Source: Amycolatopsis orientalis DSM 40040 = KCTC 9412
Lineage (GTDB): Bacteria > Actinomycetota > Actinomycetes > Mycobacteriales > Pseudonocardiaceae
DNA length: 64,000 nt
Assembly (NCBI RefSeq): GCF_000478275.1
Contig: NZ_ASJB01000080.1
Span: forward strand, 434,001 to 498,000
Direction of reading: 5' to 3'
How positions within the stretch are numbered: the first letter of the stretch is position 1; each line of letters begins with the position of its first letter. The notes beneath the pieces were generated by a model, which was not told the DNA's origin, made no database searches, and was given only the letters and a program-made list of their open reading frames with translations. Below, in pieces: positions 16,839-24,550 of the stretch. The position numbers and the translations under genes are program-made.

Positions 16839-17513
16839 ATGAGTGTGATCGAGGCATACCTCGGCGACCTGCGGTCGCGGCTGGACGGCCCGGCGTCGGC
16901 GAAGCGGGATCTGCTGCGTGAGGCCAGGGACGGGCTCACCGACGCCGCCGACGCCTACCGCGAGGGCGGCTGGAGCGAGCACGACGCGCAGCGGCGCGCC
17001 GTCGACGACTTCGGCCCGGTGCACCTGATCGCCCGGGACTACCAGGCCGAACTCGGCATGCACAGCGGCACCCGCACGCTCTGGAAACTGATCATCGGCG
17101 TGCCGTTGATGCAGATCGCCTGGGACTACGCCCGCAAGTGGACCTTCGGCGACTGGTCGCAGCTCGATACCCCGACACCCGCCTGGTACCAGTACATCGC
17201 CCACTTCACGCACGGCTCGGTGTTCCTCGTGCCGGTGCTCGGCGTCTTCGCGCTCGTCTGCATGCGCTGGCTCTCGCGGCGGATGGACGGGGTCCGGCTG
17301 GTCCGGACCGCCGGCGTGCTGATCGGCGAGGCCGTCGGGCTGAACCTGCTTTCGGTGGCCATGCTGGTGTTCGCCACCGGGATCATCGACGCGTCGCGGC
17401 TGTTCCTGTCCGTGCCGTGCGGGATCCTGATGATCCTCTGGGTGGTGCTCAGTGTGCGACTCGCGTTGCTGGCGCGACGATCCTGGCGTTCGTGTGCCAC
17501 GATCGTGACGTGA
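16839..17513 (+). CDS. HAAS-domain membrane protein, copy 3
   Basis: Third tandem paralogue, again exactly 224 residues (SVIEAYLGDLRSRLDGPASA, then LREARDGLTDAADAYREGG). It is the most diverged of the three and is separated from copy 2 by 28 bp. Four or so hydrophobic helices follow residue 85. Its stop overlaps the GTG start of the DivIVA-like gene by four bases, which links this block to the next operon. Confidence 0.78.
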   Translation: MSVIEAYLGDLRSRLDGPASAKRDLLREARDGLTDAADAYREGGWSEHDAQRRAVDDFGPVHLIARDYQAELGMHSGTRTLWKLIIGVPLMQIAWDYARKWTFGDWSQLDTPTPAWYQYIAHFTHGSVFLVPVLGVFALVCMRWLSRRMDGVRLVRTAGVLIGEAVGLNLLSVAMLVFATGIIDASRLFLSVPCGILMILWVVLSVRLALLARRSWRSCATIVT

Positions 17514-17812
17514 CGACCGCCCTGATCTACCTCGTAGTCATGCTGCTGGTGGCCGCAGTGGTGTTTCTGCTGGCCGCCGTGGTGTTCGGCCGGGGTGAGG
17601 AACTGGCCCCGCTGCCGCCCGGCAGCTCGCCGACCAGGCTGCCCGCCGAGGACATCACCGCCGAGGACGTCTACGCCGTCCGCTACCAGATGGTGCTGCG
17701 CGGCTACAAGATGTCCGAAGTGGACTGGGTGATGCGGCGCCTCGGCGTCGAGATCGACGAGCTGCGGTCGCGGGTGGCCGAACTGGAGGCCGAACGCGAG
17801 GGTGCCAGGTGA
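17510..17812 (+). CDS. Small membrane protein with DivIVA-like domain
   Basis: A 100-residue protein. One N-terminal transmembrane helix (about 5-27) precedes a short linker with EELAPLPPGSSP and a DivIVA-type segment (about 48-80; VRYQMVLRGYKMSEVDWVM), then a short coiled coil (ELRSRVAELEAE). It corresponds to the small DivIVA-domain protein next to tag in mycobacteria (Rv1209-like). DivIVA domains bind curved membrane or polar growth factors, but the role here is unknown. GTG start. It overlaps its neighbours by four bases on both sides. Confidence 0.8.
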   Translation: MTTALIYLVVMLLVAAVVFLLAAVVFGRGEELAPLPPGSSPTRLPAEDITAEDVYAVRYQMVLRGYKMSEVDWVMRRLGVEIDELRSRVAELEAEREGAR

Positions 17813-18258
17813 CCGACGTCGTCGTCTCCGTCGATGTCGCGGTCCCGGCCGGGACGGCTTGGCTCGCGCTGACCGACTGGGAACGCCAGGGCGAGTGGAT
17901 GATCGGCACCGACGTCAAGGTCGTCGAGGGCAACGGGCGCAGCGTCGGCTCGAAGCTGTCGGCCTTCACCGGCGTCGCCGGGATCGGGTTCACCGACACC
18001 ATGGAGATCACCAGCTGGGAGCCGCCGCTGCGGTGCGTCGTGCGGCATCTGGGCAAACTCGTGCAGGGCACCGGGGTGTTCCAGGTGATCGAGAAGGGGC
18101 CGCATTCGTCGACGTTCGTCTGGGCGGAGCATCTGCGGCCGCCGTTCGGCGTCGTCGGCAGGCTCGGCTGGCCGGTCGCGAAACCGGGGTTCGAGCTGGG
18201 ATTGCGGCTGTGCCTGCAAAGGTTCGTGAAGTACGCGGAGGGGTACCGGGTTGGCTGA
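17809..18258 (+). CDS. SRPBCC (START-like) family protein
   Basis: A 149-residue protein with the polyketide-cyclase/START-like helix-grip fold pattern: VSVDVAVPAGTAWLALTDWE at the start, a central set of beta strands, and a C-terminal helix (GFELGLRLCLQRFVKYAEGY). The family binds hydrophobic ligands; no substrate can be inferred. GTG start in a 4-bp overlap with the DivIVA-like gene, and it overlaps tag by eight bases, so all three are translated from one mRNA. Confidence 0.78.
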   Translation: MTDVVVSVDVAVPAGTAWLALTDWERQGEWMIGTDVKVVEGNGRSVGSKLSAFTGVAGIGFTDTMEITSWEPPLRCVVRHLGKLVQGTGVFQVIEKGPHSSTFVWAEHLRPPFGVVGRLGWPVAKPGFELGLRLCLQRFVKYAEGYRVG

Positions 18259-18820
18259 GGCGGGTCTGCTGGGTTCGGACGGCGTCAAGCGGTGTTCGTG
18301 GGGCAATTCGGCCCCGGACTACGTGGAGTACCACGACACCGAATGGGGTGTCGTGCTGCACGGCGACGAGGAGTTGTACGAGCGGCTGTGCCTGGAGTCG
18401 TTCCAGTCCGGGCTCTCCTGGATCACGATCCTGCGGAAGCGGGAGGCGTTCCGGAAGGCGTTCAAGCGGTTCAAGCCGAAGAAGGTCGCGGCCTTCACCG
18501 ACGACGACGTCGCCCGGCTCATGGAAGACGCGTCGATCGTGCGGAACCGGGCGAAGATCCTGGCGGCGATCACCAACGCCCGGGCGATCGAGCAACTCGA
18601 CGGTTCGCTGGACGACCTGCTGTGGTCGTTCGCGCCCGAGTCGCATGTCCGGCCTCGCACGATGGCGGACGTCCCGGCGATCACCGACGAGTCGAAGGCG
18701 ATGGCGAAGGAACTCAAGAAGCGCGGCTTCGTGTTCCTGGGCCCGACGACGTGCTACGCGCTGATGCAGGCGACCGGGATGGTCGACGACCACGTGAAGG
18801 ACTGCTTCCGCGCCTCGTGA
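18251..18820 (+). CDS. tag: DNA-3-methyladenine glycosylase I
   Basis: A 189-residue base-excision repair enzyme that removes 3-methyladenine from alkylated DNA. Tag-family zinc ligands are visible: Cys15, His28 (YHDTEWG), His181 and Cys185 (DDHVKDC). The likely catalytic Glu is Glu49 in CLESFQSGLSW. The start is TTG at 18251, inside the preceding gene. The stop codon TGA (18818-18820) is part of the family A palindrome, so the last codons and terminator are fused. Confidence 0.92.
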   Translation: MAEAGLLGSDGVKRCSWGNSAPDYVEYHDTEWGVVLHGDEELYERLCLESFQSGLSWITILRKREAFRKAFKRFKPKKVAAFTDDDVARLMEDASIVRNRAKILAAITNARAIEQLDGSLDDLLWSFAPESHVRPRTMADVPAITDESKAMAKELKKRGFVFLGPTTCYALMQATGMVDDHVKDCFRAS

Positions 18821-18859
18821 GTGGTAATGACGGTTAGAACCGTCATTACCACTCACGAG
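18814..18859. repeat. Perfect 22-bp palindrome, family A copy 2
   Basis: A perfect 22+2+22 inverted repeat (arms 18814-18835 and 18838-18859, loop AG) containing GTGAGTGGTAATGACGGTT. It overlaps the tag stop codon and lies between tag and the convergent enoyl-CoA hydratase gene. It is identical over its whole length to the copy at 45444-45489. Confidence 0.92.
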
Positions 18860-18873
18860 ACGTGCGGCAAGGG

Positions 18874-19668
18874 TTACTTGCCCTGGAAGTTCGGCTTGCG
18901 CTTGCCCACGAAGGCCTCGACGGCCTCGGTGTGGTCGGCGGTCGCGCCCAGCGCGGTCTGGGCCTCGTCCTCCGCGGCCAGCGCGGTTTCGAGGGACGAC
19001 TCGGCGGCCACCGACAGGACGTTCTTGATCTTCGCGTACGCGACCGTCGGCCCGGCCGCGAGCTTCGCGGCGACCTTCTGCGCACGGGCCGCCAGTTCCT
19101 CGTCCGGGACGACCTCGCCGACCAGGCCGAGCGTCAGCGCCTCGGCCGAGTCGACCGTGCGCGCCAGCAGCATCAGCTCGGCCGCGCGGCCGAGGCCGAT
19201 CAGCCGCTGCAGCGTCCACGACGCGCCGGAGTCCGGGCCGAGGCCGACGTTCGCGAACGCCATCAGGAAGTTCGCCGACGTCGCCGCGATCCGGAGGTCG
19301 CTCGCGTAGGCGAAGGCGGCACCCGCGCCGGCGGCCGGGCCGTTCACCGCGGCGATGACCGGCTTCGGCATCCCGATGATCGTCTTGACGATCGGGTTGT
19401 AGTGCTCCTTGACCGTGTGTAGCGGCGCCGGGTCACCCGCTTGCAGCAGCCCGACGTGCTCCTTCAAGTCCTGCCCGGCGCAGAAGGCCTTGCCCGAACC
19501 GGTCAGCACGACCGCGCGGACGCTGTCGTCGGCCGCGGCCTCGGTCAGCCCCGCAAGCAGCAGTTCCTTGAGTTCGACGGTCAGCGAGTTGTACGCCTGC
19601 GGCCGGTTCAGCGTGAAGGTGCGCACGCCATCGGCGTCGGCGGTCAGCAGAACGTCGGATGTGGTCAC
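18874..19668 (-). CDS. Enoyl-CoA hydratase/isomerase family protein
   Basis: A 264-residue crotonase-fold enzyme. The oxyanion-hole segments are AFCAGQDLKEH (about 65-75) and AVNGPAAGAGAAFAYASD (about 112-129). At the second catalytic position the protein has LGPDSGASWTLQRLIG, a pattern shared with PaaG-type isomerases, so 2-enoyl isomerisation or hydration are both possible. GTG at 19668 is chosen because AGGAG precedes it; longer in-frame extensions upstream have no homology pattern. It stands alone between tag and the DUF3117 gene. Confidence 0.87.
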   Translation of the reverse strand: MTTSDVLLTADADGVRTFTLNRPQAYNSLTVELKELLLAGLTEAAADDSVRAVVLTGSGKAFCAGQDLKEHVGLLQAGDPAPLHTVKEHYNPIVKTIIGMPKPVIAAVNGPAAGAGAAFAYASDLRIAATSANFLMAFANVGLGPDSGASWTLQRLIGLGRAAELMLLARTVDSAEALTLGLVGEVVPDEELAARAQKVAAKLAAGPTVAYAKIKNVLSVAAESSLETALAAEDEAQTALGATADHTEAVEAFVGKRKPNFQGK

Positions 19669-19864
19669 GGGATCTCCTAGTCGGCGAAACTGCGGTCTGA
19701 TGCGAAGTCTTTCAGCCTCGCGAGCCGCATACCAGCACCGATACGGCGGCAAAAGATCGGTCCGCGTTCGCGCTCGGCCGCTGATGAGGGACAATGGACA
19801 GTAGACCCGGCTGGCTTTGACGAGCGCGACCCGGGCGCGCCGGTTGAGACGGAGGGAGCACGCT

Positions 19865-20032
19865 ATGGCGGCCATGAAGCCCCGGACCGGAGATGGTCCC
19901 CTCGAAGTGACTAAGGAGGGGCGGGGCCTCGTGATGCGCGTACCACTCGAAGGTGGTGGGCGCCTCGTCGTCGAACTCTCCGCGGAAGAAGCGAAGGATC
20001 TCGGCGCGGCCTTGCAGGAGGTCACCGGCTGA
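19865..20032 (+). CDS. DUF3117 small conserved protein
   Basis: A 55-residue protein starting MAAMKPRTGDGPLEVTKEGR, followed by VMRVPLEGGGRLVVELS and a C-terminal helix. This is the conserved actinobacterial DUF3117 family, usually found between tag and downstream genes (Rv1211-like). It is acidic and basic in alternating blocks with no membrane segment. Function unknown. GGAGGGAG precedes the ATG. The upstream 196-bp gap (19669-19864) must hold its promoter and that of the divergent hydratase gene. Confidence 0.9.
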   Translation: MAAMKPRTGDGPLEVTKEGRGLVMRVPLEGGGRLVVELSAEEAKDLGAALQEVTG

Positions 20033-20122
20033 GCCGGACCGCACCTACGTACAACCATCCGCACCCCGGTCTCCCTTCGGAGGCCGGGGTCGCGGCTCAT
20101 CTGCGCCCGGAGGTCGCTCACT

Positions 20123-21598
20123 GTGCGTAACCCGCTACCCCCCGTTCCGGGGAAGCTGCTCGAACTCGAGGTCTCGGACGACATCCGGCGCGGTACGCCG
20201 CTGGCCACGCTGATCGTGGCGCCGTCCGAAGAGGACGGTGACGCCGGACTCGACGAGATCGGCGGCGTGCGGCCCACCGGCAAGGCCGGTGACGTGCAGA
20301 CCGTGCCGACCGGCGGCGTCCGCTGGCTGGCCGGCGTCGGCGACGGCGAGCCGCGGCACTACCGCAAGGCCGGTGCCGCGCTGGTCCGCGCCGTCTCGGC
20401 GGCGCTGGACGAAGACGTCGAAGCAGGGAAGAAGGCATTCCGTACCTTCGCCGTCGAACTGCCCGAAGACGCCGGCGCCGAGCACGTCGAGGAACTGGCG
20501 TTCGGGCTGCTTCTCGGCGGCTACCGGTTCACGGTGACGGCCGAGGAACCGAAGCCGGGTCTGCGGACCGCGCGGTTGCTCACCCGCCACGAGCGCGCCG
20601 TGCCCGCGTACGAGAAGGCGCTGGAGCGGGTCCGCGAACTCGCCGCGGCCGCCGCGTTCGCGCGCGACCTGGCGAACACGCCGTCGAACATCAAGACCCC
20701 CACCTGGCTCGCCGACACCGCCGCCCGCGCGGCGGGCGGCATCGCCGATCTGACCGTGACGGTCCGGGACGAGAAGTGGCTGGGGGCGCAGGGCTTCGGC
20801 GGCGTCCTCGCCGTCGGCGGGGGATCGGCCGCGCCGCCCCGGCTGATCGAGCTGGAGTACCGGCCGCGCGGGGCGACGACGCATCTGCTGCTGGTCGGCA
20901 AGGGCATCACCTTCGACACCGGCGGCCTCTCGATCAAACCGGCCGACGGCATGCACCTGATGCGCACCGACATGGCGGGCGGCGCGGCCATCATCGCCGC
21001 GGTCCGCGCGATCGCCGCGCTGCGCCTGCCGGTCAAGGTGACCGGGCTGGTGCCCGCCGCCGAGAACCACGTGTCCGGCTCCTCGTACCGGCCCGGCGAC
21101 ATCGTCCGGCACTACGGCGGCAAGACGACCGAGGTGGGCAACACCGACGCCGAGGGCCGCATGGTCCTGGCCGACGCGCTCGTCTACGGCATCAAGAAGC
21201 ACAAGCCGGACGCCGTGATCGACGCGGCGACGCTGACCGGTGCCATGAAGGTCTCGCTCGGCGTCCGCACCGGCGGCGTGTTCGCCACCGACGACGCGCT
21301 CGCGGAGCGGGTCACGAAGGCGGGCGAGCGCGTCGGCGAGGCGTGGTGGCGGATGCCGCTACTGGAAGACCTGGCCGAGACCGTGCAGGGCTCGCTCGGC
21401 GACGTCCGGCAGGCGCCGGGTGGCCCCGGCGGCATCGTCGCGGCGCTGTTCCTGCGGGAGTTCGTCGGCGACGTGCCGTGGGCGCATCTCGACATCGCCG
21501 GTCCGGCGCGGGCCGACAAGACCTACGCCGACGTCGTGCCGGGTGCCACCGGATTCGCCGCGCGGACGCTGGTCGAACTGGTCGCCTCCTACGCCTGA
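20123..21598 (+). CDS. pepA: Leucyl aminopeptidase (M17)
   Basis: A 491-residue cytoplasmic dizinc aminopeptidase. The N-terminal macro-like domain spans about 1-165 and the catalytic domain about 170-490. The family signature NTDAEGRM is at 340-347. Expected metal ligands are Lys260, Asp265 (GKGITFDTGG), Asp283 (RTDMAGG), Asp342 and Glu344. It trims N-terminal Leu and similar residues during peptide turnover. GTG start with CGGAGG upstream. It ends 20 bases before the convergent PAP2 stop. Confidence 0.93.
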   Translation: MRNPLPPVPGKLLELEVSDDIRRGTPLATLIVAPSEEDGDAGLDEIGGVRPTGKAGDVQTVPTGGVRWLAGVGDGEPRHYRKAGAALVRAVSAALDEDVEAGKKAFRTFAVELPEDAGAEHVEELAFGLLLGGYRFTVTAEEPKPGLRTARLLTRHERAVPAYEKALERVRELAAAAAFARDLANTPSNIKTPTWLADTAARAAGGIADLTVTVRDEKWLGAQGFGGVLAVGGGSAAPPRLIELEYRPRGATTHLLLVGKGITFDTGGLSIKPADGMHLMRTDMAGGAAIIAAVRAIAALRLPVKVTGLVPAAENHVSGSSYRPGDIVRHYGGKTTEVGNTDAEGRMVLADALVYGIKKHKPDAVIDAATLTGAMKVSLGVRTGGVFATDDALAERVTKAGERVGEAWWRMPLLEDLAETVQGSLGDVRQAPGGPGGIVAALFLREFVGDVPWAHLDIAGPARADKTYADVVPGATGFAARTLVELVASYA

Positions 21599-21618
21599 CC
21601 CTGCGCCTGACCCGGGGT

Positions 21619-22230
21619 TCACCTGCGGGGCGGGAGCAAGGGACCTTTGCTGTCGCCCCGCAGGTCCACCCTGGGCATGGGCTGCGTCGGCGCGTCTCCG
21701 GCGTGGGCGGTGAGCCTGCGGGCGAACCTGGTCGCCGGGCCGGTCAGGTACCGGAACACGAGCCACGCCGTCACGGTGCCGAGGACGAGTCCGGCGAGAA
21801 CGTCGTGCGGGTAGTGCGCGCCGACGAAGACCCGTGAGAAGCCCATCAACGCCGCACCCGGGAGCACCCACGGCGCGAGCCGCCGCCAGGCGAGGGCCAG
21901 CCCGACGGCGGCCGCCGCGGCGATCGTGGAGTGGTTGCTCGGGAAGGACCAGTCGTCGAGCGGCGGGCAGTGGACGAGCGTGACGAGGTTCCGGCACGGC
22001 CGGTCCTCCTGGATCACGCTCTTCACCCCTTCGCTGATCAGGTACGCGATCGCGGTCGCGGTGGGCGGCAGCAGCGCCACGGCGATCCGGACGGGCGAAG
22101 TGCGCGCCCGCCACAACATCCAGGCGAAGAGCCCCACGAAGACGAGCAATCCCGCTTCGGTGAACACGATTCCCGCCGCCTGGAGCCAGCTCGGGCTCTC
22201 ACCCGCCAACTCCACGATGTCGTCGTACAT
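21619..22230 (-). CDS. PAP2-superfamily membrane phosphatase with repeat-encoded C-terminus
   Basis: A 203-residue protein with about five or six transmembrane helices. It carries the three acid-phosphatase motifs: KSVIQEDRP, PSNHS (a PSGH variant) and SRVFVGAHYPHDV. Family members dephosphorylate lipid phosphates such as undecaprenyl or phosphatidylglycerol phosphate on the outer membrane face. The last 15 codons (DLRGDSKGPLLPPRR) coincide exactly with a family B palindromic element at 21621-21665, so the original C-terminus appears to have been replaced or extended by the repeat. Confidence 0.85.
   Translation of the reverse strand: MYDDIVELAGESPSWLQAAGIVFTEAGLLVFVGLFAWMLWRARTSPVRIAVALLPPTATAIAYLISEGVKSVIQEDRPCRNLVTLVHCPPLDDWSFPSNHSTIAAAAAVGLALAWRRLAPWVLPGAALMGFSRVFVGAHYPHDVLAGLVLGTVTAWLVFRYLTGPATRFARRLTAHAGDAPTQPMPRVDLRGDSKGPLLPPRR
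21621..21665. repeat. Palindromic element, family B copy 1 (within PAP2 C-terminus)
   Basis: The core AGCAAGGGACCTTTGCT (21635-21651) is enclosed by an 11-bp perfect outer stem (ACCTGCGGGGC at 21621-21631 / GCCCCGCAGGT at 21655-21665). It encodes the last 15 residues of the PAP2 protein on the minus strand and lies just after the leucyl aminopeptidase gene, where it may also act as terminator. Confidence 0.85.
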
Positions 22231-22299
22231 TCACCCGAAGTTAGCGAAAACATCGCGTCCGCGGGGTGGACGAACGGCAGTGACCGACCCTGACGATCG

Positions 22300-23199
22300 T
22301 CACCGGGGCTGAGCGCGCACCCGTTCCCGGAACCGCAGCACGGCGGGCGGCAGGGCGACGTCCTTGCGCCACGCCAGCCCGATGGTCCGCCCCACCGGCG
22401 GCACCAGCGGGACTTCGGCGACGCCCGCCGGGCTCCCGGGTTCGAACCGGGGGAGCAGCGCGACCCCGAGCCCGGCCGCGACCAGTCCGCGGACGGTGTC
22501 GGACTCCTGTCCCTCGAAGGCGATCTTCGGTTCGAAACCCGCCGCGGCGCACAGGTCGTCGGTGATGGTGCGAAGGCCGTAACCGGTTTCGAGGAGGACG
22601 AACTCCTCGTCCTTGAGGTCTTCGATGGCCGCACTGGGCCGGTCGGCGAGGCGGTGCGACGTCGGCACGGAAAGGAAGATCTCCTGCTCGGCGAGCACGG
22701 CGGTGTCGAGGAGCGGGTCGTCGACCGGCGCGGGGGCGAGCAGGGCGAGGTCGAGTTCGCCGCTGGTCAGCCTGTCGACCATGTCCTGGCGTGAACCCTG
22801 GACCAGCGTGAAGCGCACGTGGGGATGGTCCGCGCGGTAGCCGCGGAGCAGGGTGGGGACCAGCGACCGGCCGAGCAGATGCAGGAAACCGAGGACGATG
22901 TGCCCGGATTCGGGGTCGACCTCTTCCCTGGCCTGGCGGACTCCGGCGTCGACGGCGGCGAGGGCGCGCTCGGCGGCGTCGGCCAGCAGTTCGGCGGCGC
23001 GGGTGAGCCGGATGCCCCGCCCGTCGGGGACGGTCAGCGGGGCGCCGAGGGCGTCGCCGAGCGCCGAGATCCGGCGGCTTACCGTGGGCTGCGGGACGCC
23101 GAGCAGTTCGGCCGCGCGTGTGACGTTCGTCGTGCGGCGCAGTGCGGTGAGGAGCGCGAGCTGCGGAGCTAGCTGGGCGGTCATCCTTTCATTCAGCAT
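22300..23199 (-). CDS. LysR-family transcriptional regulator
   Basis: A 299-residue regulator. The N-terminal winged helix-turn-helix (about 12-70; TNVTRAAELLGVPQPTVSRR) is followed by a substrate-binding domain (about 95-295; GFLHLLGRSLVPTLLRGY). It is divergent from an MFS exporter gene 63 bp away, the typical arrangement of a LysR activator/repressor with its target. The ATG at 23199 is used; an internal ATG five codons later has a ribosome site too close to it. The co-inducer is unknown. Confidence 0.88.
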   Translation of the reverse strand: MLNERMTAQLAPQLALLTALRRTTNVTRAAELLGVPQPTVSRRISALGDALGAPLTVPDGRGIRLTRAAELLADAAERALAAVDAGVRQAREEVDPESGHIVLGFLHLLGRSLVPTLLRGYRADHPHVRFTLVQGSRQDMVDRLTSGELDLALLAPAPVDDPLLDTAVLAEQEIFLSVPTSHRLADRPSAAIEDLKDEEFVLLETGYGLRTITDDLCAAAGFEPKIAFEGQESDTVRGLVAAGLGVALLPRFEPGSPAGVAEVPLVPPVGRTIGLAWRKDVALPPAVLRFRERVRAQPR

Positions 23200-23242
23200 G
23201 GTATCGATTGTGGCAGATGAGCGTATTAGACGTATCGTTTAG

Positions 23243-23257
23243 CGAAGCTTAGCTTCG
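23243..23257. promoter_or_regulatory. Palindrome in the LysR/MFS intergenic region
   Basis: CGAAGCTTAGCTTCG (7+1+7, perfect) lies five bases before the MFS start codon. It may be a LysR or accessory operator; its position overlaps the likely translation initiation region of the transporter mRNA, so an RNA hairpin hiding the GAGG ribosome site (23257-23260) is also possible. Confidence 0.4.
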
Positions 23258-23262
23258 AGGTC

Positions 23263-24534
23263 GTGCCTGCCACCGGAACCACCCGCCGCGTGACGATCGC
23301 CGTCGCCGCGGCCGGGATCTCCTCGTTCGCCCTGCTGTACGCGCCCCAGCCGGTGCTGCCGCAGCTGGCCGAGCAGTACCACCTCGACCCCGGCGGCGCT
23401 TCGCTCGCGGTGAGCGTCGCGACCGGCGCGCTCGCGATCGCCGTGCTGCCGATCGCGGTGCTCTCCGAGGTCGTGGGACGGCGTCCGGTGATCATCGCCT
23501 CGGTGGTCGCCTCGGTCGTGTTCGGCTTCCTGCTGCCGCTGGCGCCCAGCTATCCCGCGCTGCTCGTGCTGCGGGCACTGCAAGGGGTCGCGATCGCGGG
23601 GTTCCCCGGAGTCGCCGCGGCATACCTCGCGGAACGGCTCGGCAAGGCGGGGGTCGCGGCGGCGGTGGGCGCGATGATCGCCGGGAACACCGTCGGCGGC
23701 ATGGTCGGCAGGCTGGCGGCGGGGTTCACCGCCGGGCCCTTCGGGTACCACGGCGCGCTGATCGTCGTCGCGGTGATCGGCGCGGTCTGCACGGTGGTCA
23801 CGGTGCTGGCCCTGCCGCCGGGGGAGCAAGGGGCCTTTGCTATCGCTTTCGCCGGTCGTCGCAGGTCAGAGGTGCTGCGCGAGCAGGGCCGGGCGGTGCT
23901 GGCCGGGCTCGGGGCGGCCGTCCGGAAGCCGGTGCTGCTGGTCCAGTACGCGGTCGCGTTGCTGGCGATGGGCTCGTTCGTGGCGCTGTACAACGCCGCC
24001 GGATTCCGGCTGACCGGGGAGCCGCTGAACCTCTCGCCCGCCATCGCCTCGCTGATCTTCCTCGCCTACGCGATGGGCTCGGTCTCGTCGGCGACCGCGG
24101 GCAGGCTCGTCGGCCGCTTCGGACGTCGCCGGTCGCTCGCCGGGGCGCTGCTGCTCACGATCGCCGGAGCGGCGCTGACGCTGTCCGACACGCTGCCGCT
24201 GGTCATCGCCGGATTCGTGGTGCTGACCGGCGCCTTCTTCGCCGCTCACGCCGTCGCCAACGGCTGGGCGGCCGCGGAGGCGCCCGAGAACGCTCGCGGC
24301 CAGGTGGGCGGGCTCTACACGCTGTCGTACTACCTCGGCAGCAGCGTCGGCGGCGCCGTCGGGGCCACCGTGTACGGGAAAGCGGGCTGGACCTGGCTGA
24401 TCGTCCTGACCGCCTGCTGGCTGGCCCTCGCCGCGGTGGCCGTGGTGAAGGGGACTTTCCCCGCATCTGACGCGGTGAAAGCGTCCTTCACCGCGTCAGA
24501 TGCGGGGAAAGCGTCCTTCAGCCCCCGGCGATAG
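23263..24534 (+). CDS. MFS transporter (YnfM-like) with repeat insertions
   Basis: A 423-residue, 12-helix major facilitator (SSFALLYAPQPVLPQL start; motif A-like SEVVGRRPVI). It is probably a proton-driven exporter controlled by the divergent LysR gene. Two parts are encoded by palindromic repeats. The loop between helices 6 and 7 holds GEQGAFAIAFAGRRR from a family B element (23825-23845 core). The C-terminus after residue ~393 (VKGTFPASDAVKASFTASDA and on) comes from a 24-bp inverted repeat, and the stop TAG comes from a second family B element. Both sites are cytoplasmic and tolerant of extra residues. GTG start. Confidence 0.87.
   Translation: MPATGTTRRVTIAVAAAGISSFALLYAPQPVLPQLAEQYHLDPGGASLAVSVATGALAIAVLPIAVLSEVVGRRPVIIASVVASVVFGFLLPLAPSYPALLVLRALQGVAIAGFPGVAAAYLAERLGKAGVAAAVGAMIAGNTVGGMVGRLAAGFTAGPFGYHGALIVVAVIGAVCTVVTVLALPPGEQGAFAIAFAGRRRSEVLREQGRAVLAGLGAAVRKPVLLVQYAVALLAMGSFVALYNAAGFRLTGEPLNLSPAIASLIFLAYAMGSVSSATAGRLVGRFGRRRSLAGALLLTIAGAALTLSDTLPLVIAGFVVLTGAFFAAHAVANGWAAAEAPENARGQVGGLYTLSYYLGSSVGGAVGATVYGKAGWTWLIVLTACWLALAAVAVVKGTFPASDAVKASFTASDAGKASFSPRR
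23825..23845. repeat. Family B palindromic core inside the MFS coding sequence
   Basis: AGCAAGGGGCCTTTGCT followed by ATCG is the family B core, in frame inside the transporter gene. Here the core is a perfect palindrome apart from one position. The downstream GTCGCAGGTC matches the outer arm seen in other copies (21655-21665, 34580-34587, 34684-34691), so the full element is about 50 bp. It codes for the central cytoplasmic loop. Confidence 0.8.
24456..24510. repeat. 24-bp perfect inverted repeat in the MFS 3' coding end
   Basis: Arms at 24456-24479 (TTTCCCCGCATCTGACGC and on) and 24487-24510 pair perfectly over 24 bp around a 7-base loop (AGCGTCC). Direct repeats of GAAAGCGTCCTTCA occur at the loop and again after the right arm. 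The whole structure is translated as the C-terminal tail of the transporter and abuts a family B element. Confidence 0.85.
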
Positions 24535-24550
24535 CAAAGGTCCCTTGCTA
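24530..24550. repeat. Family B element supplying both stop codons
   Basis: Core AGCAAAGGTCCCTTGCT at 24533-24549. The TAG at 24532-24534 is the stop codon of the MFS gene (plus strand). The complement of CTA at 24548-24550 is the stop codon TAG of the convergent O-methyltransferase gene. The element is the entire junction: there is no other intergenic DNA. Confidence 0.88.
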
